Assembly: GCF_943913955.1 (NCBI RefSeq)
Contig: NZ_CALUAE010000011.1
Span: forward strand, 1 to 64,000
Source of the DNA: Mycolicibacterium bacteremicum
GTDB taxonomy: Bacteria > Actinomycetota > Actinomycetes > Mycobacteriales > Mycobacteriaceae
Length of the DNA: 64,000 nt
Reading direction: 5' to 3'
How positions within the stretch are numbered: position 1 is the stretch's first letter; each line of letters opens with the position of its first letter. The notes beneath the pieces are model-generated. The model worked only from the letters and a program-made list of their open reading frames with translations, searched no databases and was not told where the DNA came from. Below, in pieces: positions 17,975 to 26,108 of this stretch. The position numbers were made by a program, and so were the translations under genes.

Positions 17975-18700
17975 GTGCTGTCGGCCCTGTTCCTGAGTTT
18001 CGCCGTCATCTTCATCGCCGAACTGGGTGACAAGACCCAACTCGTGGCCATGACATTCGCGCTGCGCTACCGCTGGTGGGTGGTGCTGGCGGCGATCACC
18101 GCGGCAACCACCGTCGTACACGTCCTGTCCGTGGCCATCGGTCACTACCTCGGGGCGGCGCTGCCCGGGCATCTGCTCGGACTGATCGCCGGTCTGCTGT
18201 TCATCTTCTTCGGCGCGTGGACGCTGCGTGGCGACAAGCTCAGCGAGGATGAGGCCGGCATGGCCCAGCGCGCCACCGCACCGGCCTTCTTCGTGGTGAC
18301 GTCGGCGTTCTTCCTGGCCGAACTCGGTGACAAGACCATGCTCGCCACCGTCACCCTCGCCGCGGACAACAACTGGTTCGGGGTCTGGATCGGCTCGACG
18401 CTGGGCATGGTGGTGGCCGATGGGCTGGCCATCATGGTCGGCGCGGTGCTGGGCAAACACCTGCCCGAGCGGATGATCCAGATCGGTGCGGCCGCATTGT
18501 TCCTGGTGTTCGGTTCCTACATGGTGCTGGAGAACGTCTTCCCGGCCGCGCCGGTGGTGGCCGTCGCCGGCGGTACCGCCGCCATTCTGGTCGCCACCGT
18601 CCTGGCGCTGCGTGCGCTGCCGCAGCGGCTGCGTCCCGAGGTGCTGCGGGCGCGGCCGGCGACAGAGGTCGACGCCGATGCGGCAGCCGAGACGCGCTGA
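17975..18700 (+). CDS. UPF0016/TMEM165-family manganese exporter
   Basis: Membrane cation exporter. The family signature E-x-G-D-K-T occurs twice, in AVIFIAELGDKTQLVAM at the N-terminus and FFLAELGDKTMLATVT near residue 115. This is the inverted-repeat design of two three-helix halves. The 241-aa protein starts at the GTG at 17975, six bases after GGAGG; the frame is open upstream, but that region is the riboswitch leader. The last 45 residues form an extra helix and a charged cytoplasmic tail. Control by the preceding riboswitch supports Mn2+ as the substrate, although family members also move Ca2+. Confidence 0.9.
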   Translation: MLSALFLSFAVIFIAELGDKTQLVAMTFALRYRWWVVLAAITAATTVVHVLSVAIGHYLGAALPGHLLGLIAGLLFIFFGAWTLRGDKLSEDEAGMAQRATAPAFFVVTSAFFLAELGDKTMLATVTLAADNNWFGVWIGSTLGMVVADGLAIMVGAVLGKHLPERMIQIGAAALFLVFGSYMVLENVFPAAPVVAVAGGTAAILVATVLALRALPQRLRPEVLRARPATEVDADAAAETR

Positions 18701-18713
18701 GCGCTCTGCGCGC

Positions 18714-18732
18714 CTACGTGGTCAGGGCGTAG
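18714..18732. promoter_or_regulatory. Inverted repeat at the blaI-like promoter
   Basis: CTACG-N9-CGTAG (18714-18718 and 18728-18732) overlaps a candidate -10 hexamer TAGATT (18730-18735) that ends six bases before the GTG of the BlaI-like gene. A CTACGTAG palindrome recurs at 21299-21306 in the ldt/dsbA-like divergent promoter. An autoregulatory BlaI-type operator is inferred. Confidence 0.4.
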
Positions 18733-18741
18733 ATTAACCCG

Positions 18742-19113
18742 GTGCAGCAGCGGGGCTTCGGTGATCTTGAGGCGACGGTGATGGACCGCGTGTGGGCATC
18801 GCCCGACGGTGCCACCGTGCGCGACATTTTCGAGGACCTCGCCGACACCCGTCAGATCGCCTACACCACCGTGCTGTCGACGATGGACAATCTGTTCCGC
18901 AAGGGCTGGGTGCGTCGCGACCGGGAAGGCAAGGCCTACCGATACTGGGCGACCATGACCCGGGAGGAGCGGTCGGCGAATCTGATGCGCGCGGCATTCG
19001 ACTCCGGAGGTGATTCCGGAGCGGTGCTGGCTTTCTTCGTCGAACAGATGACCGCCGAGGAATCGGCGCAACTGCGTGCTGCACTGCGCCATTCTCCGAA
19101 GCGCCGGCGATGA
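18742..19113 (+). CDS. BlaI/MecI-family transcriptional repressor
   Basis: A 123-aa winged-helix repressor: FGDLEATVMDRVWASPDGATVRDI in the first helices, then the recognition segment QIAYTTVLSTMDNLFRKGWV and the wing GKAYRYWA. The C-terminal dimerisation helix FFVEQMTAEESAQLRAAL is where family members are cleaved by a BlaR1-type protease. The next gene encodes such an M56 protease and overlaps by 4 bp (ATGA). The start GTG has no ribosome site and is six bases after TAGATT, so the message may be leaderless. Confidence 0.93.
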   Translation: MQQRGFGDLEATVMDRVWASPDGATVRDIFEDLADTRQIAYTTVLSTMDNLFRKGWVRRDREGKAYRYWATMTREERSANLMRAAFDSGGDSGAVLAFFVEQMTAEESAQLRAALRHSPKRRR

Positions 19114-20024
19114 CGGCCGCGTTCTATCTGTTGACCTATGGCGTGGTCGTCAGCTGGCTGATGCCCGCAATCCTGCAGCGGCTGACCGGGGCCGGCCTGA
19201 ACCCCAGGCTCGGCGTGACCGCGTGGTTGACGGCGATCGCCGCCGTACTCGTCGCGTGGTCGGTCGCGGTGCTGCTGATCATCGGTGCCGGCGTGGGCGG
19301 ACTGCACGGGTCGTCGACGGTGGTGCTCTGCCTGGAGATGCTCGGCGTCCCGGAACGGTCGCTCACCCCGGGTGCGGTGAGCCTCACCATCCTGGTCACC
19401 GCCGGCGTACTGATCTCGACCGTGGTGGCGGTACAGGTCTGGCGGGCGGTGGCCGGCGCGCGTGCGCGCAGTGACGACCATGCCGCGACGGCCCGCATCA
19501 TCGGCACACCCACCGACCGTCCCGACGTCTTCGTGATCGCCGCCGACCGCGCCGCGGCGTACTGCGTGGCGGGGCGGCCGCACGCCATCGTGCTGACCAC
19601 CGCGGCGGTGCGGACCTTGGACCGGACGCAACTCGCGGCCGTGCTCGCCCATGAGGACGCCCACCTATGCGGACGCCACCATCACGTGCTGATGGTGCTG
19701 CGAGCGCTGGCAGCCAGTCTTTCTCGGCTGCCGCTGTTCACCCGCGGCGAGGGTGCGGTGGCCACGCTTCTGGAGATGTGCGCCGACGACACCGCCGCCC
19801 GGCGCCACGGCAACGGTGCGCTGATCGCCGGCATGGTGAAGCTGGCGGGCCCGCACCCCGTGGGCGGGCTCGCCGTGGGTGCGCACGGTGTGGCGGCCCG
19901 GGTCGCCCGGCTGCACGCGCCGGCCGATCGGTTCACCCTAAAGTGTCACCGACTGCTGACGGTATCGGTGATCACGCTGACGGTGAGCGCACCGGTGGTG
20001 GTCAACCTGATCTGCCGGCACTGA
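19110..20024 (+). CDS. M56/BlaR1-like membrane metallopeptidase
   Basis: A 304-aa integral membrane protease. There are three predicted N-terminal membrane helices (about residues 3-25, 35-60 and 90-113), then a cytoplasmic catalytic loop with the zinc motif HEDAH (in VLAHEDAHLCGRHHH), a likely third ligand in MCADDTAAR, and a last C-terminal helix. Unlike staphylococcal BlaR1 there is no extracellular penicillin-binding sensor domain, as is usual for mycobacterial partners. The start overlaps the blaI-like stop, so the pair is coupled. It probably inactivates its BlaI partner in response to envelope stress. Confidence 0.9.
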   Translation: MTAAFYLLTYGVVVSWLMPAILQRLTGAGLNPRLGVTAWLTAIAAVLVAWSVAVLLIIGAGVGGLHGSSTVVLCLEMLGVPERSLTPGAVSLTILVTAGVLISTVVAVQVWRAVAGARARSDDHAATARIIGTPTDRPDVFVIAADRAAAYCVAGRPHAIVLTTAAVRTLDRTQLAAVLAHEDAHLCGRHHHVLMVLRALAASLSRLPLFTRGEGAVATLLEMCADDTAARRHGNGALIAGMVKLAGPHPVGGLAVGAHGVAARVARLHAPADRFTLKCHRLLTVSVITLTVSAPVVVNLICRH

Positions 20025-21263
20025 TCACACCGCGGCGTTGCCGGCTTTCCATTGCTCCCAGGGGATGTTCCAGTCGCCGAGGCCGTCGGTACCCGACAGC
20101 GTCGAGCCCACCGTGTTGACGACCTCGACGATGTCGCCGCGTTTGGTGTTGTCGTAGAACCACTTCGCGTTCTCGGTGCTGGCGTTCAAGCAGCCGTGGC
20201 TGACGTTGGCGCGTCCCTGGCTGCCCACCGACCACGGTGCCGCGTGCACGAAGATTCCGCTGTAGGACATCCGGGTCGCCCAGTTGACCTCGGTGCGGTA
20301 CCCGTCGGGGGAGTTCACCGGCACGCCGTAGGTCGACGAGTCCATCACCATGAAGGGCAGTCGCTCGGCCACGATGTAGGTGCCGTTGTCGGTGGGGGTG
20401 GCGTTCTTGCCCATGGAGATCGGCATGCTCTTGGCGATCTGCCCGTTGACCCGCACGGTCAGCGTCTTGGTGGTGTCGTCGGCGGTCGCGATCACCTGGT
20501 CACCGATGGTGAAGGTGCCGGCCGCGTCATCCTGGCCGAACAGGCCGTCGCCGAGATCGACGCCGTAGGTCCGGACCCGGACCTCGACCTTGGTGCCGGG
20601 TTGCCAGTATTCGGCGGGGCGCCAACGCACCTCGCGCGCACTGAGCCAGTAGAAGGCGCCCTCCACCGGCGGGTCGGTGGTGATCGTGATGGCCCTCTGA
20701 GCGGCCAGCCGGTTCGGGATGGGCTCGTCGAACGAGATCGCGACGGGCTGTCCGACGCCGACCACCTCACCATTGCCGGGCAGCACATAGGGCATGGTGA
20801 GGTTTTCCGGAGAGTGTGTCTCGAAGGTCGCGGTGGTGCCGGTGCGCCCGCCGAGCCCCAGCGCCTCGGCGTGCAACGTGTACTGCCGGTTGTAGCCCAG
20901 GGGTTCGGCCGAACGCCAGGTGACACCGTCGGGGCTCAGTTCGCTCTTGACGACCCGACCCTGCTCGTTGGTCAGGGTGACACCGTCGAGGACACCGGCC
21001 TCGGCGGTGACCGTCACCGGCGATTCGACAGGTACGCCGATCGCGCCGTCGCGCACCGAGAGGTGCAGACGCGGCACCAGCAGATCGCCGTACGGTGTGC
21101 CCTTCTCGGTGATCGTCTGGGCGCGCGGCTCGGGTGCCGGTTGCCCGCACCCGGCCATCGCGATCACCATGGTGCAGAGCGTGATCAGGGCAACTGCGGT
21201 ACCCATGATGCCGCGACGCCGCCCTGTCGCGTCCACTCGTCCCATGACCGTCATCCTGTCCAC
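20025..21263 (-). CDS. L,D-transpeptidase, LdtMt2-like lipoprotein
   Basis: Forms 3->3 cross-links in peptidoglycan. A signal peptide ends in a lipobox (IAMAGC near residue 38). Two immunoglobulin-like domains and a YkuD catalytic domain follow, with the active-site cysteine in SHGCLN and the upstream FVHAAPWSVGSQGRAN. The C-terminal extension GLGDWNIPWEQWKAGNA is characteristic of LdtMt2 (LdtB, Rv2518c), and the whole protein is close to it in length (412 vs 408 aa). The gene context differs from Rv2518c, so it may be a paralogue, and I give no symbol. Candidate starts are GTG 21263, ATG 21254 and ATG 21245. It is divergent from the dsbA-like gene. Confidence 0.93.
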   Translation of the reverse strand: MDRMTVMGRVDATGRRRGIMGTAVALITLCTMVIAMAGCGQPAPEPRAQTITEKGTPYGDLLVPRLHLSVRDGAIGVPVESPVTVTAEAGVLDGVTLTNEQGRVVKSELSPDGVTWRSAEPLGYNRQYTLHAEALGLGGRTGTTATFETHSPENLTMPYVLPGNGEVVGVGQPVAISFDEPIPNRLAAQRAITITTDPPVEGAFYWLSAREVRWRPAEYWQPGTKVEVRVRTYGVDLGDGLFGQDDAAGTFTIGDQVIATADDTTKTLTVRVNGQIAKSMPISMGKNATPTDNGTYIVAERLPFMVMDSSTYGVPVNSPDGYRTEVNWATRMSYSGIFVHAAPWSVGSQGRANVSHGCLNASTENAKWFYDNTKRGDIVEVVNTVGSTLSGTDGLGDWNIPWEQWKAGNAAV

Positions 21264-21274
21264 TTACCCGGCGT

Positions 21275-21306
21275 TTGCGTTACCATCCTACGGACTTACT
21301 ACGTAG
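21275..21306 (+). promoter_or_regulatory. Promoter and CTACGTAG palindrome between ldt and dsbA-like genes
   Basis: TTGCGT (21275-21280), 16 bases and TACTAC (21297-21302) precede the ATG at 21307 by four bases, with no room for a ribosome site, so a leaderless transcript is likely. CTACGTAG (21299-21306) is a perfect palindrome overlapping the -10. On the other strand TAGGAT (21290-21285) is a possible -10 for the transpeptidase. Confidence 0.4.
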
Positions 21307-22011
21307 ATGCAGGCCCCGGTGCGCACACCGGTGTCCGGCGGGAAGGGACCGGTGCGCAAGACTCCGATCGGCCGTGCGCTGCTGACCGCGATGGTGGTGA
21401 TCGTGGTGGCCGCTGTCGGGATCGTCGTGCTGGTGCTGCGCACCGGTGATCGAGCCGAGCGGCTGCCCGCCGCGTCGGGTGGGGTGGAGCTGGTGCGCCC
21501 CGACAGCCACCGTCTCGATGATCCACCCGGTGCGACCGTGAGTTTCGTGGAGTTCCTGGACTTCGAGTGCGAGGGGTGCCTGGCCGCGTACCCGATCGTC
21601 GAGCAGTTGCGCGCCGACTACGGCGATCGGGTCGAATTCGTGTTGCGCTACTTTCCGCTGTCGGGGCACTTCAATGCCGAGCGCGCCGCCCGCGCCGTCG
21701 AGGCGGCCGCGAAACAGGGCCGGCTCGAGGCGATGTACCACAAGATGTACGACACCCAGCCGCAGTGGGGGGAACGCCGCACGCCGGCCGACGAGGTGTT
21801 CCGCGGGTTCGCCGCCGAATTGGGTTTGGACATGGTCCGATTCGATGCGGCATACGCCGACCCCGCGACCGCCGCACGGGTGCGCTCGGATTTCGAGGAT
21901 GGTCTGGCGCTCGGCGTACAGGGCACACCCACCTTCTTCATCGACGGCGAGCAGATCCCCGTGCAGCGGCCCGATGACCTGCGCCGGGCGCTGGACGAAG
22001 CGTTGCGGTGA
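21307..22011 (+). CDS. Membrane-anchored DsbA/thioredoxin-like oxidoreductase
   Basis: A 234-aa protein with one N-terminal membrane anchor (about residues 23-45) and an extracytoplasmic DsbA_4-type thioredoxin domain. The redox centre is the unusual Cys-Glu-Gly-Cys in FLDFECEGCLAAYP, and the cis-proline loop is VQGTPTFFIDG. It probably catalyses disulfide exchange in exported proteins. It is divergent from the L,D-transpeptidase, whose catalytic residue is a cysteine. Its stop overlaps the following beta-lactamase-fold gene by 4 bp. It is distinct from the second DsbA in this window (30101-30832). Confidence 0.88.
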   Translation: MQAPVRTPVSGGKGPVRKTPIGRALLTAMVVIVVAAVGIVVLVLRTGDRAERLPAASGGVELVRPDSHRLDDPPGATVSFVEFLDFECEGCLAAYPIVEQLRADYGDRVEFVLRYFPLSGHFNAERAARAVEAAAKQGRLEAMYHKMYDTQPQWGERRTPADEVFRGFAAELGLDMVRFDAAYADPATAARVRSDFEDGLALGVQGTPTFFIDGEQIPVQRPDDLRRALDEALR

Positions 22012-22826
22012 CGGGCGTGGCACTGCGGGTGCTGGTGGTCCTCGCAGTATTGGTCTCGCTCGGTGTGCACCCGGTGGCCTCGGCGGCGTGCCGGTCCGAT
22101 GACGAGCTGTGTCGACTGCAGACCCGACTGCAGACCGCCGAGCGGTACGTCGCCGACCGCCCGGGAACGGTCGGTTTCGTGTGGCGCGACAGGCTCACCG
22201 GTGCCTCGTACCGCAATGCCGCTGCCGCGACGCCGATCTGGACCGCGTCGACGATCAAGCTGGCCATGGTCGCCGATCTGCTCACCCGCGAACAGTCCGG
22301 GACGGTACGGTTGACCGCCACCGATCGGGACGACATGGTCGCGATGCTGCGCAGTTCCGACAACGCTGCGGCCGATGCGCTGTGGTCGCGGTACGGCGGA
22401 CCGGCGGGCGTCTTCAATGGCAATTTTCCCGGTTACGGGATGGCCGGTGTGCGGCCGCAGCCCGGGTTCGGTGATGTCTACCCGTACTGGGGGTTCCAGA
22501 AGGGCACGGCCGACGATTTCGATGCGTTGATGAACTATGTCCTGACCCGGTTGAATCCGGCGAACGCCGCCGCGGTGGTGGCCGAGATGCGGCGCGTCGA
22601 CGGCGAGCAACAGTGGGGTGTATGGGGTGCCGGCCCGGCGATGACACCCGGACTCAAGAATGGTTGGTCTCAGGAGCAGGGCGGTTGGGTGGTCAACAGT
22701 GTGGGCTTCGCCGGTGCGCAGCAGCGGTACACGCTGTCGGTCATGAATGCGCTCGGCGGTGAGGGCGGCTACGGCGACGGTGTTGAAACCGCCACGGAGT
22801 TGGCGCGAATCCTGCTGGCGCCGTAG
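22008..22826 (+). CDS. Exported class A beta-lactamase-fold serine hydrolase
   Basis: A 272-aa secreted protein with a cleavable signal peptide ending near VASAA. The serine motif is S-T-I-K (TASTIKLAM) and the second motif is S-D-N (LRSSDNAAADAL). The third position, normally Lys-Thr/Ser-Gly, reads LKNGW, and I do not see the Glu of the omega loop. These differences argue against real beta-lactamase activity; it may be a peptidoglycan-interacting or orphan hydrolase. It is coupled by a 4-bp overlap to the dsbA-like gene, and its own two cysteines (ACRSDDELC) could be a DsbA substrate. Confidence 0.85.
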   Translation: MTGVALRVLVVLAVLVSLGVHPVASAACRSDDELCRLQTRLQTAERYVADRPGTVGFVWRDRLTGASYRNAAAATPIWTASTIKLAMVADLLTREQSGTVRLTATDRDDMVAMLRSSDNAAADALWSRYGGPAGVFNGNFPGYGMAGVRPQPGFGDVYPYWGFQKGTADDFDALMNYVLTRLNPANAAAVVAEMRRVDGEQQWGVWGAGPAMTPGLKNGWSQEQGGWVVNSVGFAGAQQRYTLSVMNALGGEGGYGDGVETATELARILLAP

Positions 22827-22829
22827 CTG

Positions 22830-24440
22830 TTACGGTGGGTAGACCTGCTTGATGGTGCCATCCGGGTTCAGCTTGAGGAACCCGGTGCCCGGCTCGGTCG
22901 AGTGGATGATGAGTTCCAAGCCGCCGCCTTCGGCGCCTTCGATGATCAGGTAACTGTCCGAGCCGACCGGCGCACCGGTGTGTTGCGGTGCATCACCGAG
23001 GACGTCGGCCACCGCAGTCGTATCGATCTGGCTGAGGTCAGCCAGGATGTCGAAGGCGCTCGTCGACATCGACGAGCCCCATTCCTCCCAGCCGTCGCCG
23101 CGATAGGTGAAGCTCTCTTTGACGTTCGCGTTCGTCGGGGTCGGCCGGTCGTAGACCGCGTAGCCGGGATAGGCCACCAGGGAGAAGCCCATGGTGTCGC
23201 CGAACTTGTCACGCATCGTCTGCAGTAGACCCGACAGGCCGTCGGCGGTCTGGATCTGCGACGGGCTCACCGGGGTCGGGGTTGCGGTCGGCGGAATGCT
23301 CTGCGGTGCAGAGGTCGTGGTACTGCCGGCGCGGCGTTGAGTCTCGGTAGGGCCGGCGACCTGCTGCCCCGGCGCCGGATCGTCGGCGCCGCTGACGACC
23401 ACGACCACCGCAACCGCAGCGATCACCAGCGCGGCGACGAGGCCGAGCGGGATCAGGATGGCCGGGCCGCGCCACCATGGCTGGGCAGACGGAGCCGGCT
23501 GCCACGGCGGCGGTACCGGCCAGTGCTGCTGGTGGGGCACCAGGGGATTCGACGGGGGATAGGTCGCCGGCGCCTGGTGTGGTGGCGCGGGCCGATACGC
23601 GGCCGCGGTGGGCTGATGATCACCACGTGGCAGCGCGATCGCCGATCGGGCGGCGGCGGCCAATTCGCCGGTGGTGGCGTAGCGGTGCTCGGGGTTCTTG
23701 GCCATCCCGATCGCGATCACCTGGTCCATCGGCGGGGGCACCCCGGGCTGCATGGTCGAGGGTCGCGGCGGAGGCAGCGTGAGGTGACCGGTGATCTGTC
23801 GCTCGATGCTGTCACCGGGGAACGGCTGGGAGCCGGTGAGGCACTCGTGCAGCACACAGGTCAACGCATAGATGTCGGCTCGCGCGTCCGACGTGTCGGT
23901 GGACAGCCGTTCGGGGGCCATATAGGCCAGCGTTCCGATGGTGGATCCGGTGCTCGTCAACTTGGTGGCACCGGTGGATTGGGCGATGCCGAAATCGATG
24001 AGATAGGCGAAATCCGCGGGTGTCACCAGGATGTTGGACGGTTTGACGTCACGGTGCACCAGCCCGATCCGGTGCGCGGCATGCAGGGCCGCCGCGATCT
24101 GTTCGGTGATGTGCACCGCGCGGTGCGGTGGCAGTGGACCGGTCTCCAGAAGTTCGTCGACGGTCTTGCCGTCGATCAGGCGCATCGTCACATAGAGCCT
24201 GCCGTCGATCTCACCGAAATCGTGGATCGGGACGATATGCGGTTCGTCCAGGCCGGCCGCCAGCTGGGCTTCACGCCGGAAGCGGCGCTGGTAGGTGTCG
24301 TCGTCGGCGAGGTTGGGCGGCAGCACTTTCAGGGCGACGAGCCGGTTCATCGCGGTGTCGTAGGCCTGCCAGACCTCGCCCATGCCGCCTCGGCCCAGCA
24401 CCTTCACCAGGCGGTAGCGGCCGAACGGAATGCCTTCCAC
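22830..24440 (-). CDS. Transmembrane Ser/Thr protein kinase (Pkn family)
   Basis: Eukaryote-like signalling kinase of 536 aa. The kinase domain (residues about 8-270) is complete: glycine loop LGRGGMGEVWQAYDT, ATP lysine in LVALKVLPP, catalytic loop LVHRDVKPSNI, DFGIAQ, and a Thr/Ser-rich activation loop before GTLAYMAPE. A proline-rich juxtamembrane linker leads to one membrane helix (about residues 328-350) and a 185-residue extracellular domain after a Pro/Thr/Ser-rich stalk. The design resembles PknE/PknF-type kinases, but the sensor domain is not one I recognise, so no symbol is given. The GTG at 24440 lies seven bases after TATTGT (24453-24448), suggesting a leaderless message. Confidence 0.93.
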   Translation of the reverse strand: MEGIPFGRYRLVKVLGRGGMGEVWQAYDTAMNRLVALKVLPPNLADDDTYQRRFRREAQLAAGLDEPHIVPIHDFGEIDGRLYVTMRLIDGKTVDELLETGPLPPHRAVHITEQIAAALHAAHRIGLVHRDVKPSNILVTPADFAYLIDFGIAQSTGATKLTSTGSTIGTLAYMAPERLSTDTSDARADIYALTCVLHECLTGSQPFPGDSIERQITGHLTLPPPRPSTMQPGVPPPMDQVIAIGMAKNPEHRYATTGELAAAARSAIALPRGDHQPTAAAYRPAPPHQAPATYPPSNPLVPHQQHWPVPPPWQPAPSAQPWWRGPAILIPLGLVAALVIAAVAVVVVVSGADDPAPGQQVAGPTETQRRAGSTTTSAPQSIPPTATPTPVSPSQIQTADGLSGLLQTMRDKFGDTMGFSLVAYPGYAVYDRPTPTNANVKESFTYRGDGWEEWGSSMSTSAFDILADLSQIDTTAVADVLGDAPQHTGAPVGSDSYLIIEGAEGGGLELIIHSTEPGTGFLKLNPDGTIKQVYPP

Positions 24441-24470
24441 GGGGCCAACAATAAGCCACCGCGGGTCGGC

Positions 24471-25088
24471 TCAGTCGGTGCTCCGATGCTGTTGGGCGGC
24501 CACCGCGCCGCCGAGCCAGCGGCGCAGGAAGCCGCGTAACTCGGCGGGGGAGCGGGTGGCGTCGTTGGGGGCGACGAAGAAGGACAGCATGGTGCGCAGG
24601 GCGAACTCGACGAGCTCGCGTAGCCCTGCCTCGTCGTAACCGTGGGCGGCCCAGTCGACGTCGAAGCGATCGATCATCCGCATCCCGATGGCCCGGGCCT
24701 CCGCCGAGGTGAGATCCTCACTGTGGTTGTGCGGGTAGGACTCTGAGAGCAGGATGCCCAGGTGCGGGGTGCGGGTGACCTCATCGAGGGTGAACATGGT
24801 GCCCTCGGTGATGGCCTCTGCCGGGTCATGGATCCCGCGTACCTGTGCGGCGAGGCGGTCCAGGAAGGCGTCGACCGACGCCATGGCCACCGCGTGCATC
24901 AACGCATCCGAGGTCGGGAAGTACCGGTACACCGTCTGCCGGATGATGCCCAGCGAGTTGGCCACATCGGCCAGCGAGATCGCCGCGCCGGTCGCGCTGA
25001 CCAGGTCCACGGCGGCCGTGACGATGCGCCTGGTGGCCTCGTCGTCGGACTGCGGGGGATCGCCGCCCCACCCGCGCCTGCGCGCCAT
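24471..25088 (-). CDS. TetR-family transcriptional regulator
   Basis: A 205-aa regulator. The N-terminal helix-turn-helix is ISLADVANSLGIIRQTVYRY, followed by FPTSDALMHAV, and the rest is an all-helical ligand domain. I chose the ATG at 25088 (MARRRGWGGDPPQ), which follows AAAGG. The frame stays open to 25433, but that part is antisense to the divergent gene. It is divergent from the metal-dependent hydrolase, with a 93-bp intergenic region carrying an imperfect inverted repeat, so it probably controls that operon and itself. Confidence 0.9.
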   Translation of the reverse strand: MARRRGWGGDPPQSDDEATRRIVTAAVDLVSATGAAISLADVANSLGIIRQTVYRYFPTSDALMHAVAMASVDAFLDRLAAQVRGIHDPAEAITEGTMFTLDEVTRTPHLGILLSESYPHNHSEDLTSAEARAIGMRMIDRFDVDWAAHGYDEAGLRELVEFALRTMLSFFVAPNDATRSPAELRGFLRRWLGGAVAAQQHRSTD

Positions 25089-25130
25089 CGGCACCTTTCT
25101 TTTCGGGTACGCGACGCTAGCATGCATTTG

Positions 25131-25169
25131 CCACCATACAGTTAGACGCTTACTCGTATGATCGTGTGG
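25131..25169. promoter_or_regulatory. Candidate TetR operator with hydrolase -10
   Basis: CCACCATAC (25131-25139) is mirrored by GTATG-ATCGTGTGG (25156-25169), an imperfect inverted repeat. TATGAT (25157-25162), inside the right arm, is a good -10 for the gene starting at 25182. Binding by the divergent TetR protein is inferred. Confidence 0.4.
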
Positions 25170-25181
25170 TAACTTTCGGCC

Positions 25182-26108
25182 ATGACGGATCTCCAGGTGC
25201 GCAAGATGCGCTTCGCCTTCGCCGACCACGACGTCCCGTTCCTGTGGAATGAGGCCAACCCCGCCTTCTCGGCGATGGCCAACGCGGTGTCGTTCCTGGC
25301 CATCGCCTTCGAGAAGATGATCGTCAGCACCATGGCCGAGGCGAAGCCCCTGCTGGCCGATTCGCCGATCGCCGACGAGGCCGACGCCTTCGTGCGGCAG
25401 GAGGGCCAGCACTCGATGGCCCACCGTCAGCACGCCCGCGGCCTGATCAAGGCCTACCCGGCGCTGAAGCAGACCCTCGACGAGGTGATCGCCGCCTTCG
25501 ACGACCTCGTCGAGAACAAACCGCTCAAGTACCGGCTGGCCTACACCGCCGATCTGGAGGCGACCTTCACCCCGGTGTTCAAGCTGATGCTCGACAACGA
25601 CGACACGCTCTTCGCGCCCGGTGACGACCGCGTGGCCTCACTGTTCCTGTGGCACTTCGTCGAAGAGGTCGAGCACCGCAGTTCGGCGCTGATCATCTAC
25701 AACGACCTGGTCGGCGATCCGTGGTACCGCGCCCGGGTGGCCCCGTCGATCTTCAAGCACGTCTTGGACGTCGTGCGGCTGGCCTGCGACGGGTTCAACA
25801 AACACCTCCCGCTGGAGGTACGCAAGGTCGACGCGGTGTCCACCTTCGCTCTGGAGCGGCGGAAGAACGCTCTGCTGACGCGGCTCGGTCGCCGCCCGGA
25901 CTACGGGCCGCTGCAGGCGCCGTTCCCGCATCTGGGTTTCCGCGAACAGATGGCCGCACTGGTGGGTATCGTGCGCAGCCAGATCCCCGGTCACGACCCG
26001 ACACACGAGAAGCTGCCTGCGCTGGCCGGCGAATGGTTCCGACGCTACGACGAGGGATACGACGTGACGCAGTGGTACACCGCAGGCAAGCAGGCCGCCG
26101 ATGTCTGA
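25182..26108 (+). CDS. Predicted metal-dependent hydrolase (PF10118 family)
   Basis: A 308-aa, mostly helical soluble protein of the family annotated only as predicted metal-dependent hydrolase (COG3687). Histidine/glutamate-rich helices that could hold a metal pair are visible: EAFVRQEGQHS-type ADAFVRQEGQHSMAHRQH around residue 75 and LWHFVEEVEHRSSALIIY around residue 160. The reaction is unknown. It overlaps the following membrane protein gene by 8 bp, and the two are probably under the divergent TetR regulator. Confidence 0.85.
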   Translation: MTDLQVRKMRFAFADHDVPFLWNEANPAFSAMANAVSFLAIAFEKMIVSTMAEAKPLLADSPIADEADAFVRQEGQHSMAHRQHARGLIKAYPALKQTLDEVIAAFDDLVENKPLKYRLAYTADLEATFTPVFKLMLDNDDTLFAPGDDRVASLFLWHFVEEVEHRSSALIIYNDLVGDPWYRARVAPSIFKHVLDVVRLACDGFNKHLPLEVRKVDAVSTFALERRKNALLTRLGRRPDYGPLQAPFPHLGFREQMAALVGIVRSQIPGHDPTHEKLPALAGEWFRRYDEGYDVTQWYTAGKQAADV

